Below, piece by piece: positions 1-9,192 of a stretch of DNA of 64,000 bases. How positions within the stretch are numbered: position 1 is the first letter of the stretch; each line of letters begins with the position of its first letter. Position numbers and translations under genes: made by a program. The DNA lies in the NCBI RefSeq assembly GCF_001905385.1, contig NZ_LIPF01000005.1, positions 62,001 through 126,000 on the forward strand. Direction: 5' to 3'. This stretch comes from Streptomyces sp. CB02414. GTDB lineage: Bacteria > Actinomycetota > Actinomycetes > Streptomycetales > Streptomycetaceae. The notes beneath the pieces are model-generated. The model saw only the letters and a list, made by a program, of their open reading frames with translations, had not been told where the DNA came from and searched no databases.

Positions 1-79
1 GGGCCGCCGCCGACGCCGGGATCGCCAGCAGGACGGAGGCGGCGCCCAGTGCGCCCGGCACGATGATTCTGCGGTGCAC
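1..79 (-). CDS. N-terminus of a secreted protein (partial)
   Basis: Only the first 26 codons are inside the window; the gene runs off the left edge. Reading leftwards from a GTG at 79 gives a textbook Sec signal peptide: a short basic start (MHRR), a hydrophobic stretch and a small-residue AxA-type end (IPASAAA). A GGAG ribosome site lies about six bases before the GTG. The gene diverges from the secreted peptidase operon that starts at 264. The mature part is absent, so no function can be given. Confidence 0.6.
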   Translation of the reverse strand, partial: MHRRIIVPGALGAASVLLAIPASAAA

Positions 80-263
80 GAAAGCTCCAAGTCGTAGGGT
101 CACGAAGTCTGTTCGGAGCCTATTCAGCTCCCGTGTGCCCGGTCATGTCCACGGCCACCCCTGTCACACGATCGCCATCCGGCCGACATGCGCCCCCCTG
201 CCGTCACGAGGCCCGCGACCGCCACACGCCCCCGAACGCCCTCTTCTGCACGGGAGTTGACCG

Positions 264-2240
264 ATGTACCGTCCGCGCATGCCGATACGCACGCGCTTCA
301 CGATCTGGAGACCGCTCGCGACGGCGGCCACGGCCGCACTCATGGCAACCTTCCTCACGCCCGTCGCCACGGCACACCCCGCGACCCCGCGACAGAGCGA
401 ACCGGTCCACTCCTACGACGACGCCATCCGCGAGGCCGTCTGGGTGGACACCGGGTACGACGGGGACGGCGACGGCGAGGACGACCGCGTCGCCGTCGAC
501 GTCGTCCGCCCCCGCGAACCCGCCGCACAGGGCCGGAAGGTCCCCGTCATCATGGACGCCAGCCCGTACTACTCCTGCTGCGGGCGCGGCAACGAGAGCC
601 AGAAGAAGACCTACGACGCCGACGGGAACGTCGTCGGGATGCCGCTGTACTACGACAACTACTTCGTACCGCGCGGCTACGCCTTCGTCGGCGTGGACCT
701 GGCCGGAACCAACCGCTCCGACGGCTGCGTCGACGTCGGCGGACGCTCCGACATCCAGTCCGCCAAAGCCGTCGTCGACTGGCTCAACGGCCGCGCGAAG
801 GCGTACACCAGCCGCACCGGCGGCGAGCGTGCCGAGGCCGGCTGGACCAACGGAAAAACCGGCATGATCGGCAAGAGCTGGGACGGCACCATCGCCAACG
901 GCGTCGCCGCGACCGGCGTCGAGGGCCTGGAGACCATCGTCCCGATCGCCGCCATCTCCTCCTGGTACGACTACTACTTCAGCCAGGGCGCCCCGCTCTA
1001 CGACTCCGGCCCCGACTGGCTCTCCGACTACGTCAACAGCCCCGACGCCCGCGCCCACTGCGACGCCGTGCAGCAGAGGCTCGTCGACGGCGCCCCGCGC
1101 ACCGGCGACTGGACCCGGCTGTGGTCCGAGCGCGACTACGTGAAGGCCGCGAGCAAGGTGAGGGCGAGCGTCTTCCTTGTCCACGGCATGCAGGACCTCA
1201 ACGTCCGCATGCAGCACGTCGGCCCGTGGTGGAACGCCCTCGCGAAGAACGGCGTCGACCGCAAGATCTGGCTCTCCCAGACCGGCCACGTCGACCCCTT
1301 CGACTTCCGCCGCGCCGAGTGGGTCGACACCCTGCACCGCTGGTTCGACCACGAACTCCTCGGCTACGACAACGGCATCGACCGCGAGCCCATGGCCGAC
1401 ATCGAACGCCGCCCCGACCAGTGGGAGACGTCCAGGAGCTGGCCGCCGCGCTCCACCGCCGCCACCACCCTGCGCCTCGCCGACGGTGAGCGGCCGGGCG
1501 TCGGCACCCTCGGCCTGCGCCGCGACCGCGGCACCGAGACCTTCACCGACGACCCGGCGCTGAGCGAGACCGACTGGGCCGCGCACATCGACGAGCCGAC
1601 CCCGGGCAAGGCCGGCTTCGTCACCGGCCCGCTCGCCCGCGACCTGCGCCTGTCCGGCAGCTCCGAGGTCACCGTCACCGCGCGCTCCAGCGCCCCGACG
1701 GCCCACCTGTCCGCCGTACTCGTCGATCTCGGCCCCGACACCATCCGCGACTACGCCGACCGCGGCGAGGGCGTCACCACGCTCACCGACCGCACCTGCT
1801 GGGGCCCGAGCACCCCGGGCGACAGCTCGTGCTACCTGGAGACGGCGGCGAAGACCACCGACGTGGACTACACGGTCGTCAGCCGCGGCTGGGCCGATCT
1901 CGGCAACCACGCCTCCAAGTGGCACGGCCGCCCGCTGACCCCCGGCAAGGCGTACACCGTCACCCTGGACCTCGCGGCCACCGACCATGTCGTCCCCGCC
2001 GGCCACCGCCTCGCGCTGATCGTCGCCGGCACCGACAAGGACCTCATCGACCCGCCCGCCGACACGCCGACCCTCACGCTGGACCTCTCCCGCACGTCGG
2101 CACGCGTACCGTTCGTCGGCGGCACCGCCGCGTTCGCCCGCGCCACCGCCAAGGCGGCCACCGCGGCCCCGGCACCCGCGCCCCTCGACGGCGTGGACGC
2201 CCCGCACACCACGCACCGCGTCCCGAAGGGAGCCCGATGA
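264..2240 (+). CDS. secreted Xaa-Pro dipeptidyl-peptidase, CocE/NonD-type S15 hydrolase
   Basis: 658 aa. A signal peptide occupies about residues 1-38 (RTRFTIW, then a hydrophobic run ending VATA). An alpha/beta-hydrolase core follows with the nucleophile motif GKSWDG near residue 200, as in the X-Pro dipeptidyl-peptidase (S15)/CocE family. The last about 200 residues fit the jelly-roll C-terminal domain, including the LDLS and HRLAL segments typical of it. The family cleaves Xaa-Pro dipeptides from peptide N-termini or hydrolyses small esters. GGGAG at 252-256 supports the ATG at 264. Its stop overlaps the next peptidase start (ATGA), so the two secreted peptidases are translationally coupled and probably act together on extracellular protein. 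Confidence 0.85.
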   Translation: MYRPRMPIRTRFTIWRPLATAATAALMATFLTPVATAHPATPRQSEPVHSYDDAIREAVWVDTGYDGDGDGEDDRVAVDVVRPREPAAQGRKVPVIMDASPYYSCCGRGNESQKKTYDADGNVVGMPLYYDNYFVPRGYAFVGVDLAGTNRSDGCVDVGGRSDIQSAKAVVDWLNGRAKAYTSRTGGERAEAGWTNGKTGMIGKSWDGTIANGVAATGVEGLETIVPIAAISSWYDYYFSQGAPLYDSGPDWLSDYVNSPDARAHCDAVQQRLVDGAPRTGDWTRLWSERDYVKAASKVRASVFLVHGMQDLNVRMQHVGPWWNALAKNGVDRKIWLSQTGHVDPFDFRRAEWVDTLHRWFDHELLGYDNGIDREPMADIERRPDQWETSRSWPPRSTAATTLRLADGERPGVGTLGLRRDRGTETFTDDPALSETDWAAHIDEPTPGKAGFVTGPLARDLRLSGSSEVTVTARSSAPTAHLSAVLVDLGPDTIRDYADRGEGVTTLTDRTCWGPSTPGDSSCYLETAAKTTDVDYTVVSRGWADLGNHASKWHGRPLTPGKAYTVTLDLAATDHVVPAGHRLALIVAGTDKDLIDPPADTPTLTLDLSRTSARVPFVGGTAAFARATAKAATAAPAPAPLDGVDAPHTTHRVPKGAR

Positions 2241-3526
2241 ACCGCCTGCGCACCCTCACCGTGACCGCCGCGGCCACCGCGGCCCTCGCCGCGTCCCTCC
2301 TCACCGCCCCGGCCCACGCCACCACCGGCCACGAGCCGCCCCGCACCGGCTTCGAGAAGACGCACGGCGCCCGCTGGACCACCCAGCCCGAGGAGCAGGC
2401 GCTGCTGGCCGCCGCCGACCGGGCGAGCGACCGCGTCAGCGTCGACCGCATCGGCACCACGAAACAGAACCGGCCGCTCCAGCTGGTGACGATCGGCAGG
2501 CCCACCGCCCCCAACAAGGTGCTCCTCGTGTGCAGCCAGCACGGCGACGAGCCCTCCGGCCGCGAGGCCTGCCTGTCCACCGTCCGCGACCTCGCCTGGG
2601 CCGAGGACCGGCGCACCCGGCACTTCCTCGACCGCACCACGGTGCTGGTCCTGCCCACCGCCAACCCCGACGGCCGCGCCGCGAACACCCGGGGCAACGG
2701 CGACGGCGTCGACATCAACCGCGACCACCTCGCCCTGAAGACCGCCGAGGCCCGCGCCCTGGCCGCCGTCGTCCGCGACCGGCGCCCCGACGTCCTCTAC
2801 GACCTGCACGAGTACGGCGCCACACCCCCGTACTACGCCAAGGACCTCTTCGACCTGTGGCCCCGCAACCTCAACACCCACACCCGGGTCCACGACGAGG
2901 CGCGGACACTCTCCGGGAAGTACGTCCGTCCCGCCGCCGACCAGGCCGGATACTCGACCGGCACCTACGGCATCTGGACCGACCCCGAGACCGGCGACCC
3001 CGTCAAGCAGACCGCCGGCGACGGCCAGGAACGCATCCTGCGGAACATGTCCGGCGTGAAGCACTCGGTCGGCCTGCTCATCGAGAGCCGCGTCGACCCG
3101 CTCACCGACGCCGAACGCGAGGACGAGGCGCTGAACAACCGCCGCCGGGTGAACTCGCAGCTCGCGGCCCTGGACGGCCTGTTCCGCCACGCGGACCGGC
3201 GGCGCGGACACGTGGAGGCGGCCACCGCGACCGCCCGGTGGTCCGGGCTGACCGACACGGGCCCCGTGTACGTCGGCGGGGCGGACAACGACCCGGCCGA
3301 GGCCACCGAGGCCATCCAGGACCCGCCCTGCGGTTACCGGCTGACCGCTGCTCAATACACGGACATCCGGGACGAACTGGCCCTGCACGGTGTACATGCG
3401 CGCTCGGCCGGGGAGAAGGGCGCCTACGTACCGCTGCGCCAGCCACTGCGCGCCCTCGTGCCGCTGCTCCTCGACGAGCGGGCGACGTACCGCTTGACGG
3501 TGGGTGAACCCGACACCCGCTGCTGA
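2237..3526 (+). CDS. secreted M14 zinc carboxypeptidase
   Basis: 429 aa. Signal peptide at about residues 1-26 (ends PAHA). M14 metallocarboxypeptidase features are visible: first zinc pair in HGDE (His102, Glu105), third zinc ligand in DLHEYG (His191), and the catalytic Glu in LLIESR (Glu283). The family removes C-terminal residues from peptides or cleaves cell-wall peptides. The ATG at 2237 overlaps the TGA of the upstream Xaa-Pro peptidase, with GAAGGGAG as ribosome site. Pairing with an N-terminal-acting peptidase suggests a peptide-scavenging operon. Confidence 0.88.
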   Translation: MNRLRTLTVTAAATAALAASLLTAPAHATTGHEPPRTGFEKTHGARWTTQPEEQALLAAADRASDRVSVDRIGTTKQNRPLQLVTIGRPTAPNKVLLVCSQHGDEPSGREACLSTVRDLAWAEDRRTRHFLDRTTVLVLPTANPDGRAANTRGNGDGVDINRDHLALKTAEARALAAVVRDRRPDVLYDLHEYGATPPYYAKDLFDLWPRNLNTHTRVHDEARTLSGKYVRPAADQAGYSTGTYGIWTDPETGDPVKQTAGDGQERILRNMSGVKHSVGLLIESRVDPLTDAEREDEALNNRRRVNSQLAALDGLFRHADRRRGHVEAATATARWSGLTDTGPVYVGGADNDPAEATEAIQDPPCGYRLTAAQYTDIRDELALHGVHARSAGEKGAYVPLRQPLRALVPLLLDERATYRLTVGEPDTRC

Positions 3527-3606
3527 AAGGGTGAGTTCCGCGTCGCAGGTGGTATGGGCATAGCGGAGGAGTATTTTCAGCCTCACCGACTTGAAAGGTG
3601 CCGCCT

Positions 3607-5337
3607 GTGACGCAGGACCGACCAAGCGACAAGGAACACCACGAAAGAGGCACGCTGCCGGGTTCGGAAGCGGGCCTGCCGGGCCAGGAGCACAAGCCGC
3701 GGACCGACCGCGTCGTCTTCGGCGTCACCGCGGCCCTGACCCTCGCCTTCGTCCTCTGGGGCGCCATCGGCACCGACTCGCTGGAGGACGCCTCCGGCAC
3801 CATGCTCGGCGGGCTGATCCACAACGGCGGCTGGGCCTTCGTACTGGCGGCCTCCGGGTTCGTCGTCTTCGCCCTCTGGCTGGCGGCCAGCCGCTACGGC
3901 CGCATCCACCTCGGGGCCGAGGGCGAGGAACCCGAGTTCCGCACGGTGTCCTGGGTCGCCATGATGTTCAGCGCCGGCATGGGCATCGGTCTGATGTTCT
4001 GGGGCGTGAGCGAGCCGCTGGCGCACTACGACGCCGCCCCGCCCGGCACCTCTCCCGCCGACTCCGGCGACCGCATGGCGACAGCCATGGCCACCACCCT
4101 GTTCCACTGGACGCTCCACCCGTGGGCGATCTACGCGGTGGTCGGCCTCGGCATCGCCTACAGCACCTTCCGCAGGCGCCGCCGGCAGACCATCAGCGCC
4201 GTGTTCACCCCGCTCATCGGCACCAAGCACGCCAACGGCACCAGCGGCCGGGTCATCGACATCCTCGCCATCATCGCGACGGTCTTCGGTTCCGCGGCCT
4301 CACTCGGCCTCGGCGCCCTCCAGATCGGCTCCGGTGTGGAGAAGCTCGACTGGATGGACAAGGTCAGCACCGGGCTGCTGGTCGGCATCATCGCGGTGCT
4401 GACCGTGGCGTTCGTGGCCTCGGCGATCTCCGGCGTCGAGAAGGGCATCCAGTGGCTGTCCAACACCAACATGGTGCTGGCCCTGCTCCTGGCCGTCTTC
4501 GTGTTCGTCGCCGGTCCGACCATCCTGATCCTCGACCTGCTACCGACCTCGGTCTTCGCCTACCTCGGCGACCTGCCCGAGATGGCCGGCCGCACCGAGA
4601 TCAGCGGCGGCGAGGGCGTCGCGGACTGGCTGAGCAGCTGGACCGTCTTCTACTGGGCGTGGTGGATCTCCTGGACGCCGTTCGTCGGCATGTTCATCGC
4701 CCGCATCAGCCGGGGCCGGACCATCCGCCAGTTCATCGGCGGCGTCATCCTCGTGCCCAGCACGGTCAGCCTGATCTGGTTCGCCGTCTTCGGCGGTTCG
4801 GCCATGCGGCTCCAGGAGCAGAACCGGCTCGGGGACGAGACGACCCCCGAGGGCCGGCTCTTCGCCGTCCTCCAGGAGTACCCCATCGCCACCGCCACCA
4901 GCCTGCTGGTGATGATCCTCGTCGGCATCTTCTTCGTCTCGGGCGCCGACGCGGCCTCCATCGTGATGGGCACCCTCTCGCAGAAGGGCGCGCTGGAGCC
5001 CAGCCGCTGGGTGGTCGTGTTCTGGGGCGTGGTGACCGGCGCGGTCGCCGCCATCATGCTCCTGGTCGGCAGCGGCGAGGGGGACGCCCTGGCCGGACTG
5101 CAGAACCTCACGATCCTCGCGGCGGCACCCTTCGTCATCGTGATGATCGGCATGTGCGTCGCCCTCATGCGCGACCTGCGCCGCGACCCGCTCATCGTGC
5201 GCGGCGAGATGGCCTCCGAGGCCGTCGAGATGGCCGTCATCGAGGGCCACAAGCAGTACGAGGGCGAATTCGAGATCCGCATCGGCCCGGGCACCGGCCC
5301 GGATGTGGAGGGAGACCCGATCGGCAAGCACCACTGA
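3607..5337 (+). CDS. BCCT family osmolyte transporter (betaine/carnitine/choline type)
   Basis: 576 aa with about 12 membrane segments. Diagnostic BCCT motifs are visible: GMGIGLMFWGVSEPL near residue 125 and the Trp-rich transmembrane 8 segment (FYWAWWISWTPFVGMF) near residue 345. The family imports glycine betaine, choline or carnitine with Na+ or H+ during osmotic stress. I prefer the GTG at 3607 over the in-frame GTG at 3598 because GAAAGG (3593-3598) is correctly spaced only for 3607. The substrate cannot be read from sequence. A strong hairpin terminator follows at 5360-5390. Confidence 0.92.
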   Translation: MTQDRPSDKEHHERGTLPGSEAGLPGQEHKPRTDRVVFGVTAALTLAFVLWGAIGTDSLEDASGTMLGGLIHNGGWAFVLAASGFVVFALWLAASRYGRIHLGAEGEEPEFRTVSWVAMMFSAGMGIGLMFWGVSEPLAHYDAAPPGTSPADSGDRMATAMATTLFHWTLHPWAIYAVVGLGIAYSTFRRRRRQTISAVFTPLIGTKHANGTSGRVIDILAIIATVFGSAASLGLGALQIGSGVEKLDWMDKVSTGLLVGIIAVLTVAFVASAISGVEKGIQWLSNTNMVLALLLAVFVFVAGPTILILDLLPTSVFAYLGDLPEMAGRTEISGGEGVADWLSSWTVFYWAWWISWTPFVGMFIARISRGRTIRQFIGGVILVPSTVSLIWFAVFGGSAMRLQEQNRLGDETTPEGRLFAVLQEYPIATATSLLVMILVGIFFVSGADAASIVMGTLSQKGALEPSRWVVVFWGVVTGAVAAIMLLVGSGEGDALAGLQNLTILAAAPFVIVMIGMCVALMRDLRRDPLIVRGEMASEAVEMAVIEGHKQYEGEFEIRIGPGTGPDVEGDPIGKHH

Positions 5338-5359
5338 CCCGGGGGACGGGGGAAGGGAC

Positions 5360-5390
5360 AGGGGCCGGCACGCACCGCGTGCCGGCCCCT
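5360..5390. terminator. bidirectional terminator between BCCT and DAAO genes
   Basis: A perfect 12-bp stem (5360-5371 with 5379-5390) and 7-nt loop lie between two convergent genes. It has no U-tract, as is common in Streptomyces, and could stop transcription from both sides. Confidence 0.75.
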
Positions 5391-5416
5391 CCCCTTCGGG
5401 GCACCTTCCCGTGCCG

Positions 5417-6370
5417 TCAGCCGGACGCGAGCTCGGCCGCCTCCCGCGCACAGCCCCAGGCCACGGTGACGCCCCCGCCGCCGTGACCGTAGTTGTGCAC
5501 CAGCACCCGCCCGTCCGGCAGCGACTCGCGCTCCAGCCGCACCGCGTCCCGCGCCGGCCTGAGCCCCACCAGATGACCGAGCACCCGGGCCTCCGCGATC
5601 TCCGGCCGCAGCGCCGCGCACCGCCGCACGATCGCCTCCGCGACCGCCGGGTCCGGCTCGTCCGCCCAGACGTCGTCCTCGGCCGTGCCGCCGAGCAGGA
5701 GCCGGCCCGGCTGCGGCAGGAAGTACGCCGTCTCCCCGGACACCGGGTCGGTGGAGACCAGCCAGGTGTCGACGCCGGGGTTCTCCACCACGACCAGTTG
5801 CCCGCGCACCGGCCGCACCGCCGGGTCCGGCACCAGCTCCCGGGCGCCCAGGCCCGTGCAGTTGACCACCACCGGCGCCTCGGCCTCGTCCAGCCGGTCC
5901 ACCGCGCGGTTCTCCAGCACCCCGCCCGCCGCCGCGAACCGCTCCCGCAGCCAGGACAGGTGCGCCGGCATGTCGATGAGCGGCAACCGCGCCCACAGCC
6001 CCGTCCCGCCGTACTCCTCGGCGGTCGACGCGCGCAGCCCCGGCAGCCGGGCGGTGGCCCAGGCGTCCACCTCGTCCAGGCCGGTCTCGCCCAGCACCCC
6101 TTCGACCATGCGTACGCCGGTCACTTCGGGCCGAGCCGCCAGTTCCTCGTACACGTCCAGCGACTGAAGCGCCCACGCCCGCGCCAGCGCCACCGGTTCG
6201 ACGCGGTACGGCCACCACAGGCCGCCCGCGACCGCCGAGGTGGTCCGCTCGGCCGCCTCCCTCGTCCACAGCCGTACCCGCCTGCCGCGCTCGGCGAGCA
6301 CGACGGCCGTCGTCAGGCCGACCACCCCGCCACCGACCACGACGACTTCGTCACCCAGTTCGGTTTCCAT
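5417..6370 (-). CDS. FAD-dependent D-amino-acid oxidase
   Basis: 317 aa. The N-terminus has the Rossmann FAD motif VVGGGVVGLTTA at about residues 11-22. Mid-protein carries GGLWWPYR, a DAAO family hallmark, and the C-terminus has HNYGHGGGGVTVAWG, the DAAO signature that closes over FAD. The enzyme oxidises D-amino acids to 2-oxo acids, ammonia and H2O2. Start at the ATG at 6370; a divergent gene begins 66 bp away. Length is typical for bacterial DAAO. The substrate preference is not predictable. Confidence 0.9.
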   Translation of the reverse strand: METELGDEVVVVGGGVVGLTTAVVLAERGRRVRLWTREAAERTTSAVAGGLWWPYRVEPVALARAWALQSLDVYEELAARPEVTGVRMVEGVLGETGLDEVDAWATARLPGLRASTAEEYGGTGLWARLPLIDMPAHLSWLRERFAAAGGVLENRAVDRLDEAEAPVVVNCTGLGARELVPDPAVRPVRGQLVVVENPGVDTWLVSTDPVSGETAYFLPQPGRLLLGGTAEDDVWADEPDPAVAEAIVRRCAALRPEIAEARVLGHLVGLRPARDAVRLERESLPDGRVLVHNYGHGGGGVTVAWGCAREAAELASG

Positions 6371-6435
6371 CCGGGGACGTTAACGGAACATGCCATGCCG
6401 TGCGCAGACCGGCCCGCGGTGGGAATACTCACCGC

Positions 6436-7473
6436 ATGGCAGCCGAGTACGCGACCTTCGGCCTGGCACCGGCAACGCGGGCCGGCGGGGTCCTCGCCGA
6501 CGGTGACTACCAGGTCCACCGCGACTTCATGGACTTCATCGTCGACGGACGCCCCCTGCTGTTCCGCCTGTCCGACCTCGACGCCGTCTCCCCGCTCGCC
6601 TCCGACGTGCCACCCGCGATCTTCACCGAGCAGGTCCGCGGCCTGCTCCTGGAGACCGGGGCGCCCCTGCCCGGCGGCCGGTACGTCATCTACGGCTGCC
6701 CCGAGTGCGCGGACCTCGCCTGCGGCGCGGTGACCGCCGTGATCGTGCGGGACGGCGACGACTTCGTCTGGCGGGACTTCGCCTGGCAGACCGGCGACCA
6801 CGCCGACCTCGAGTTCAACGGCTACCACGGCATCGGCCCTTACCGCTTCCCCGGCGCCGAGTACCGGGCCGCCCTCGCCGCCCTGCTCGACGGCGACCGC
6901 ACCGCGCGTACCCGCCGCCGGGTCCTGCTCATCGGCGCCCGCGTCGCCCTGCTCGCCAGACTCGCCGCCGCGCTGCGCACCATCGGCGTCGGCGCCGACA
7001 TCACCGAGGACGCCGGGGCCGTACCGGCCGAGGAGCTGCGGACCTACGGAGTGGTCGCCTTCGGCACCGGGGCCGACGAGGAGCAGCGGTCGGCCGTACG
7101 CCGTGCCTTCGCGGACGCCGGGATGGACGTGCCCCACGTCGTGGGCCTCGCCCCGATCGTCCCGCTCCTCGTCGCCCAGATCGAACACGCCCTGGACGAC
7201 GGCCCGGCCGGGCGGCGCCGGCTGACCCGGCTGACGGCGACCGGCACGGCCGCGGACGTCGAGGTCACCTCGCCCTGCCGGGTACGGCTCACGGCGTACC
7301 GCGTCGACCGCCTCCACCGCACCCGCGTCCACGAGGTCTTCGACGGCGTCCTCGGACCGGGCACCCACCGCGTCGCCCTCGACGCCGGGACGGTGAAGGG
7401 GGAGTCCTACCTGGTGGCCCGCGCCCCGGGAAGCGTGCTGGTGACGGCGGTGACGCCCTCGGGACCCGACTGA
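6436..7473 (+). CDS. conserved Streptomyces protein of unknown function (two-domain, Cys-rich motif)
   Basis: 345 aa, not assigned to a characterised family. The N-terminal half (about 1-150) contains the segment YGCPECADLACG, which could bind a metal or form a disulfide, followed by FVWRDFAWQTG and a conserved-looking YHGIGPYRFP block. From about residue 155, RRRVLLIGARVALLARLAAALRTIGV starts an alpha/beta region resembling a degenerate receiver or Rossmann fold. The C-terminal about 80 residues look like a small beta domain. The ATG at 6436 has GGGA 11 nt upstream. It diverges from the D-amino-acid oxidase gene and is followed after 47 bp by the ABC-F gene. Confidence 0.7.
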   Translation: MAAEYATFGLAPATRAGGVLADGDYQVHRDFMDFIVDGRPLLFRLSDLDAVSPLASDVPPAIFTEQVRGLLLETGAPLPGGRYVIYGCPECADLACGAVTAVIVRDGDDFVWRDFAWQTGDHADLEFNGYHGIGPYRFPGAEYRAALAALLDGDRTARTRRRVLLIGARVALLARLAAALRTIGVGADITEDAGAVPAEELRTYGVVAFGTGADEEQRSAVRRAFADAGMDVPHVVGLAPIVPLLVAQIEHALDDGPAGRRRLTRLTATGTAADVEVTSPCRVRLTAYRVDRLHRTRVHEVFDGVLGPGTHRVALDAGTVKGESYLVARAPGSVLVTAVTPSGPD

Positions 7474-7520
7474 GGACCCGGCTGAGCGGGCGGCGGGCCG
7501 CCGCTAGGATCGACGGTCTG

Positions 7521-9161
7521 ATGACTGCCACCCTCGTCGCCAAGAACCTCGCCGCCGGCCACGGCGACCGCTCCCTGTTCACCGGACTCGACCTGGTCGT
7601 GGCCCCCGGCGACGTGATCGGTCTCGTCGGAGCCAACGGCGCGGGCAAGTCCACCCTGCTGCGGATGCTCGCCGGGCTGACCGCTCCGGAAGAGGGCGAG
7701 CTGCGTCTGTCGCCGCCCACCGCCACCGTCGGCCACCTCCCGCAGGAGCCGGAACGCCGGCCCGGCGAGACCGTCCGGGCCTTCCTCGCCCGCCGCACCG
7801 GCGTCACCGAGGCCCAGCGGGCCATGGACGAGGCCACGCAGGCCCTGGTCGACGCGGCCCCCGGCGCCGACGACGCGTACGCGACGAGCCTGGAGCGCTG
7901 GCTGGCCCTCGGCGGCGCAGACCTCGACGAACGCGCCGAGGAGACCGCCGGCGCGCTGGGCCTCACCGTCGGCCTCGACCAGCCGATGACGTCCCTGTCC
8001 GGTGGCCAGGCCGCCCGCGCCGGACTCGCCTCCCTCCTCCTGTCCCGCTACGACGTCTTCCTCCTCGACGAGCCGACCAACGACCTCGACCTGGACGGCC
8101 TGGAGCGACTCGAACGCTTCGTCACCGGCCTGCGCGCCGGCACCGTCGTCGTCAGCCACGACCGCGAGTTCCTCACCCGCACCGTCACCAAGGTCCTCGA
8201 ACTCGACCTCGCCCAGCGCCGGATCAACCTCTACGGCGGCGGCTACCAGGGCTACCTGGAGGAACGCGAGGTCGCCCGCCGCCACGCCCGCGACGAGTAC
8301 GAGGAGTACGCCGACAAGCGCGCCGCCCTCCAGGACCGGGCGCAGACGCAGCGCACCTGGATGGACAAGGGCGTCAAGAACGCCCGGCGCAAGGCGGGCA
8401 ACGACAACGACAAGATCGGCCGCAAGTTCCGCAGCGAGGCCAGCGAGAAGCAGGCCGCCAAGGCCCGCCAGACCCAGCGCATGATCGAGCGCCTGGAGGT
8501 CGTCGAGGAGCCGCGCAAGGAGTGGGAACTGCGGATGGAGATCGCCTCGGCGCCCCGTTCCGGCGCCGTGGTCGCCACCCTGCGCGACGCCGAGGTCCGC
8601 CGGGGCGACTTCGTCCTCGGCCCCGTCTCCCTCCAGATCGACTGGGCGGACCGGGTCGCGGTGACCGGAGCCAACGGCGCGGGCAAGTCCACCCTCCTCG
8701 GCGCCCTTCTGGGCCGCGTCCCGCTGGACGCCGGACACGCCGCGCTCGGCTCCGGCGTCCTGCTCGGCGAGGTCGACCAGGCCCGGGAGCTGTTCCACGG
8801 GCCCGAGCCCCTGCTGGACGCTTTCCGCGCCGCCGTCCCGGGCACGGAACCGGCGGACGTCCGCACCCTCCTGGCCAAGTTCGGCCTGAAGGCGGACCAC
8901 GTCATGCGCCCGGCGTCGACCCTGTCACCGGGCGAACGCACGAGGGCCGCCCTCGCGCTCCTCCAGGGCCGGGGCGTCAACCTGCTGGTCCTCGACGAGC
9001 CGACCAATCACCTCGACCTCCCGGCCATCGAACAACTGGAGTCGGCCCTGGACGCCTACGAGGGCACCCTCCTCCTGATCACCCACGACCGCCGCATGCT
9101 GAACGCGATCAGGGTGACCCGCCGCCTGGAGGTGACGGACGGCAAGGTGGTGGAGCGCTAG
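7521..9161 (+). CDS. ABC-F family ATPase (ribosome-associated type)
   Basis: 546 aa, soluble, two ABC domains on one chain and no membrane segments, as in ABC-F proteins. Walker A (GANGAGKST) occurs at about residues 37 and 383; signatures are LSGGQ and LSPGE; Walker B motifs are LLDEPTNDLD and LVLDEPTNHLD. The charged inter-domain linker (about residues 245-330, ARRHARDEYEEYADKRAALQ...) corresponds to the P-site tRNA interaction motif arm. ABC-F proteins act on the ribosome as translation factors or antibiotic-protection proteins; housekeeping versus resistance cannot be decided here. Start is the ATG at 7521. It converges with tex, 31 bp away. Confidence 0.9.
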   Translation: MTATLVAKNLAAGHGDRSLFTGLDLVVAPGDVIGLVGANGAGKSTLLRMLAGLTAPEEGELRLSPPTATVGHLPQEPERRPGETVRAFLARRTGVTEAQRAMDEATQALVDAAPGADDAYATSLERWLALGGADLDERAEETAGALGLTVGLDQPMTSLSGGQAARAGLASLLLSRYDVFLLDEPTNDLDLDGLERLERFVTGLRAGTVVVSHDREFLTRTVTKVLELDLAQRRINLYGGGYQGYLEEREVARRHARDEYEEYADKRAALQDRAQTQRTWMDKGVKNARRKAGNDNDKIGRKFRSEASEKQAAKARQTQRMIERLEVVEEPRKEWELRMEIASAPRSGAVVATLRDAEVRRGDFVLGPVSLQIDWADRVAVTGANGAGKSTLLGALLGRVPLDAGHAALGSGVLLGEVDQARELFHGPEPLLDAFRAAVPGTEPADVRTLLAKFGLKADHVMRPASTLSPGERTRAALALLQGRGVNLLVLDEPTNHLDLPAIEQLESALDAYEGTLLLITHDRRMLNAIRVTRRLEVTDGKVVER

Positions 9162-9192
9162 CACCAGCCGCGCCCACCCCCCTACCGGGCCC

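Noticed and set aside
204..2216. Long minus-strand open frames opposite the Xaa-Pro peptidase and many other genes (for example 3591-5486, 35868-38921)
   Set aside because: They are shadows of GC3-biased genes: compositions are dominated by Arg, Gly, Val or Ala without domain motifs, and they lie opposite or within clearly recognisable genes.
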